Source: DATCDR01 sp036510575 (lineage in GTDB: Bacteria; Actinomycetota; Acidimicrobiia; Acidimicrobiales; Bog-793). From it: a stretch of 6,877 bases of DNA. Where the stretch lies: positions 1 to 6,877 of the forward strand of contig DATCDR010000118.1 in the NCBI GenBank assembly GCA_036510575.1, read 5' to 3'. The notes beneath the pieces were generated by a model, which saw nothing but the letters and a program-made list of their open reading frames with translations, was not told where the DNA came from and searched no databases. Shown one piece after another: positions 5,031-6,877 of this stretch. Each line of letters starts with the position of its first letter. The stretch's first letter is position 1. The translations under genes were made by a program, and so were the position numbers.

Positions 5031-6678
5031 ATCGACCTTCGAGGAACCATCTCCCCCGCTCTTGGGCAAGGAGGTAGGCGGCACCGGTTGCGACCACGAC
5101 TTGTAGCCGTGCCCGCCGGCGCGCTGAGGCTTGTTGCCACCACTGCTCGTCGACTGGCCACGGTCCTGCCCAGGCGGTTACCTCCGAGTTCCTCCCGTTG
5201 ATGACGACCACGCTCGGTGCACCGTTGGTGGTGCCGCGTCCATCAACGAAAAACGGCGTCCCCTCCTCGGTGCTGAGCGAAACTGCCACCGGAGGGATGA
5301 CGAGCAGCACTGGATTTGGGGCAGGCAGCCGGCCGGGCCAGGGGAGGTCCGCAAATCGACGCTCTGGTGGCGGTGGCTCACCGAAGGGAACGAGGCGAAC
5401 TCGCTCGCGAGGATCACGCCCACCTACGAGAAATGGTCGCTGCACCGCGTCGGGTCCGAGCAGCCCCTGCACACGGGCGAGCACTCGTTCGACGCGTTCT
5501 GTATCGCTAGGGGGACGGCCCCACAACGTGACTTCACGACCGGTTGCCGCAGCCACTTCTTCGGCCACGAGACCGAGCCGCTCGATACCTCTTGGATAGT
5601 CGCCTTCTTGTTCATCAACTACTCGAGGCGAGCTCAGCCAGGCGTCGAGCTGCCACCTGAGCCGTTCGACGATGAGCGGGGCGCTCCAGGGCCCGTCGTG
5701 GCTCCAACGGCGTACGAGGCGCTCCCCCTCACTTGTTGCAACCTCGCACAACAACAGCGAGCACGCACGACCATCGTCGGCCAAGGCGGCCATGAGCTCT
5801 TCTGCGAGGGTTCGCGCGACAAAGGTGAGCTCGTCGACGACCGAGGCGGGAGGATCAAAGAGCACCTCTTTCGCGTAGGTGGCAACAGCGGCACGGCCAA
5901 GAGGTCTGCTCCCCTCCTCGCCGCGACTGAGCTCATGGCAGTGCGCACCATCGCTTCCGAAACGGGCGAGAACGTCATCGACTGGAAGTGCGGCAAAATC
6001 TCCGAGCGTCACAATCCCGAGGTGTCGGAGCACCTCGGTCAACTTTGGCCGATGCAGTACTTCGATCGGCTTTGCCCGCAAGAATGCGACCGTTGCACCA
6101 TGTTCGACAACGCGTTGTTCCTCAGTGCGTTGTCGAACAGCGCTCGGCCCGATGCGATCCGCCTGCGCGACGAGCATCGCGACAAATGGGCCATCCCCGA
6201 TACCAACCAGGCAGCCCATCTCCTCTCGGAGCGCGTCTGGTCGATGCAGACCTGCTTCAGCAAGCGAAAATGGCGGAGCTGCCAAAACGGCCGAGACCGC
6301 AGCACTTACTGCATCAGCGAGTGCAACCTCGCCGCCGAGACGACGGGTGGGGCCCCGTGTCGCGAATCCCGCCCATCCTGGCTCGCGAAGCGCTACTTCA
6401 ACACCGAACGCCTCGAGCGCCCTGACTACGTATTCGAAGGTCCGAACCTCATCGGTTGGATCGCGGGGCAGGACAACTAGTCCTTCACAGAGTGATTCGG
6501 CCTCTTTGCGACGCTGGCCGATACGGACCCCTAAGCGATGCGCCGGTGCGGTACAAGCGACAACACGCCCCGACTCGAGCACGACAAATGGCTCGTCGAG
6601 GCGACGAAGCGTCGCAATCACTGGCCAGTTCGGGCAGTGCACGACGCAGTAACGAGGTGGCGACACCGATGGCGGCAC
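5023..6678 (-). CDS. imuB: ImuB, catalytically inactive Y-family polymerase-like mutasome protein
   Basis: The 551-aa product is a Y-family (DinB/UmuC-like) protein lacking polymerase carboxylates. The N-terminus reads RYCVVHCPNWPVIATLRR (9-26) where active enzymes have DxDxFFA, and REPGWAGFATRGPTRRLGGE (98-117) replaces the SIDE motif. Both replacements are typical of ImuB, which bridges DnaE2 and ImuA' to the beta clamp. Other marks are VGIGDGPFVA (158-167), a helix-hairpin-helix-like KLTEVLRHLGIVTLGDFAALP (212-232), RWQLDAWL (341-348), VQGLLGPDAV and a C-terminal WAGPWPVDEQWW...RWFLEGRYD, all close to mycobacterial ImuB as I recall it. The presumed clamp motif is EVTLWG (382-387), with Glu where Mycobacterium has Gln (QLPLWG). 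Residues about 176-189 look like an insertion carrying a long DNA palindrome. GTG 6678 is the earliest start in frame, 2 nt after the imuA' stop and without a clear Shine-Dalgarno; GTG 6666 is an alternative. Translation is probably coupled to imuA'. Confidence 0.96.
   Translation of the reverse strand: MPPSVSPPRYCVVHCPNWPVIATLRRLDEPFVVLESGRVVACTAPAHRLGVRIGQRRKEAESLCEGLVVLPRDPTDEVRTFEYVVRALEAFGVEVALREPGWAGFATRGPTRRLGGEVALADAVSAAVSAVLAAPPFSLAEAGLHRPDALREEMGCLVGIGDGPFVAMLVAQADRIGPSAVRQRTEEQRVVEHGATVAFLRAKPIEVLHRPKLTEVLRHLGIVTLGDFAALPVDDVLARFGSDGAHCHELSRGEEGSRPLGRAAVATYAKEVLFDPPASVVDELTFVARTLAEELMAALADDGRACSLLLCEVATSEGERLVRRWSHDGPWSAPLIVERLRWQLDAWLSSPRVVDEQEGDYPRGIERLGLVAEEVAAATGREVTLWGRPPSDTERVERVLARVQGLLGPDAVQRPFLVGGRDPRERVRLVPFGEPPPPERRFADLPWPGRLPAPNPVLLVIPPVAVSLSTEEGTPFFVDGRGTTNGAPSVVVINGRNSEVTAWAGPWPVDEQWWQQASARRRARLQVVVATGAAYLLAQERGRWFLEGRYD
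5036..5040 (-). promoter_or_regulatory. ribosome binding site favouring the dnaE2 start at 5030
   Basis: GAAGG on the minus strand lies 5 nt before the ATG at 5030, inside the last codons of imuB. The ATG shares an ATGACTGA overlap with the imuB stop TGA (5025-5023), an arrangement typical of translational coupling. Confidence 0.6.
6101..6139. repeat. 13-bp perfect inverted repeat inside imuB
   Basis: TGTTCGACAACGC (6101-6113) and GCGTTGTCGAACA (6127-6139) are perfect reverse complements around a 13-nt loop. In imuB this encodes residues 180-193 (AVRQRTEEQRVVEH). The second arm in reading order encodes RVVEH, which aligns with the conserved RIVEPG segment of mycobacterial ImuB as I recall it. 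The first arm and the loop encode residues with no counterpart there. Confidence 0.88.
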
Positions 6679-6680
6679 GG

Positions 6681-6877
6681 TTACTGCGATGCGGCTCGAC
6701 GTGACTGCACAGGCTCGGGGTGACGCGCCAACGCGACCTCCCCCACTGCTTGCCCTGTGCTCTCACGTTGGTCAATCTCGTCTTGATCCATCTCTTCTTG
6801 ATCCACAAGGCGAAGCTCGCCAGTGAGCGCGGGGAGCCAGAGCGCGACTGGAGCCCGCGAGCCTGCGGCTCTGCGGT
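6681..6877 (-). CDS. imuA': 3' end of probable ImuA' (RecA-like mutasome accessory protein), cut by window edge
   Basis: An open frame enters at the right edge and ends at TAA 6683-6681, giving the last 64 codons of a protein. The first visible part, RAAGSRAPVALWLPALTGEL, looks like the beta-strand end of a folded domain. It is followed by a low-complexity acidic tail with DQEEMDQDEIDQ and a basic end, RRAASQ. The identity rests mainly on position: in actinobacteria the gene directly before imuB is normally imuA', and the 2-nt gap to the imuB GTG implies one operon. ImuA' is a RecA-fold protein without normal recombinase function that binds ImuB, and in related systems its C-terminal part is implicated in that contact. 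The catalytic core lies outside the window, so the family cannot be confirmed. Any LexA-controlled promoter would also be outside. Confidence 0.6.
   Translation of the reverse strand, partial: RRAAGSRAPVALWLPALTGELRLVDQEEMDQDEIDQRESTGQAVGEVALARHPEPVQSRRAASQ
6759..6803 (-). repeat. three degenerate 15-bp tandem units in the imuA' tail
   Basis: Read on the minus strand, GATCAAGAAGAGATG, GATCAAGACGAGATT and GACCAACGTGAGAGC follow one another in frame. They encode DQEEM, DQDEI and DQRES. The first two units differ at two positions, and the third is more diverged. This looks like local duplication that built an acidic, probably disordered tail. Confidence 0.65.

Noticed and set aside
6017..6038. 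8-bp stem CCGAGGTG/CACCTCGG in imuB, close to the 13-bp repeat
   Set aside because: A few 8-bp stems are expected by chance, and the encoded EVLRHLG is conserved.
5131..6480. 449-codon open frame on the plus strand
   Set aside because: It lies wholly antisense to imuB, whose protein matches its family end to end. The plus-strand translation has no recognisable motif, and long antisense frames are common in GC-rich genes.
1..6877. LexA/SOS box for the imu cassette, tRNA or rRNA genes, CRISPR arrays, insertion sequences
   Set aside because: None could be seen. The cassette promoter should lie beyond the right edge, upstream of imuA'.

Overview
The window is GC-rich bacterial DNA with every supported gene on the minus strand. 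It looks actinobacterial: the central genes are an imuA'-imuB-dnaE2 mutagenesis cassette whose proteins resemble, nearly end to end, what I recall of the mycobacterial DnaE2 and ImuB. GTG starts and dense, overlapping gene packing fit this. I cannot name a genus from sequence alone.

Layout, in the direction of transcription (right to left): the 3' end of a probable imuA' (6681-6877, cut by the window edge); imuB (5023-6678, GTG start 2 nt after the imuA' stop); dnaE2 (1644 to about 5030, its ATG overlapping the imuB stop); a 133-bp gap with a GC-rich stem-loop; a MaoC-family hydratase (977-1510); a gap with a possible promoter and operator-like palindrome; an RraA-like aldolase-fold protein (188-853); and the first 18 codons of an unidentified gene (54 to 1).

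How they work together: DnaE2 is the error-prone catalytic polymerase. ImuB is a catalytically dead Y-family protein that normally ties the complex to the sliding clamp. ImuA' is a RecA-related accessory protein. Tight spacing and overlap imply one transcript and coupled translation; any SOS (LexA) operator would lie upstream of imuA', beyond the right edge. The MaoC and RraA-like genes look like unrelated small-molecule metabolism, possibly a degradation pathway shared with the gene at the left edge.

The most unusual signals are two long, perfect inverted repeats inside coding sequence: 13-bp arms in imuB (6101-6139) and 12-bp arms in dnaE2 (2168-2201, with a second smaller palindrome beside it). 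Each sits where the protein appears to carry an in-frame insertion (about 14 and 16 residues) relative to the mycobacterial homologue as I recall it. ImuB also has Glu in place of the key Gln of its presumed clamp-binding motif. The RraA-like protein has Gly where HMG/CHA aldolases carry an acidic residue. I found no tRNA, rRNA, CRISPR array or insertion sequence.
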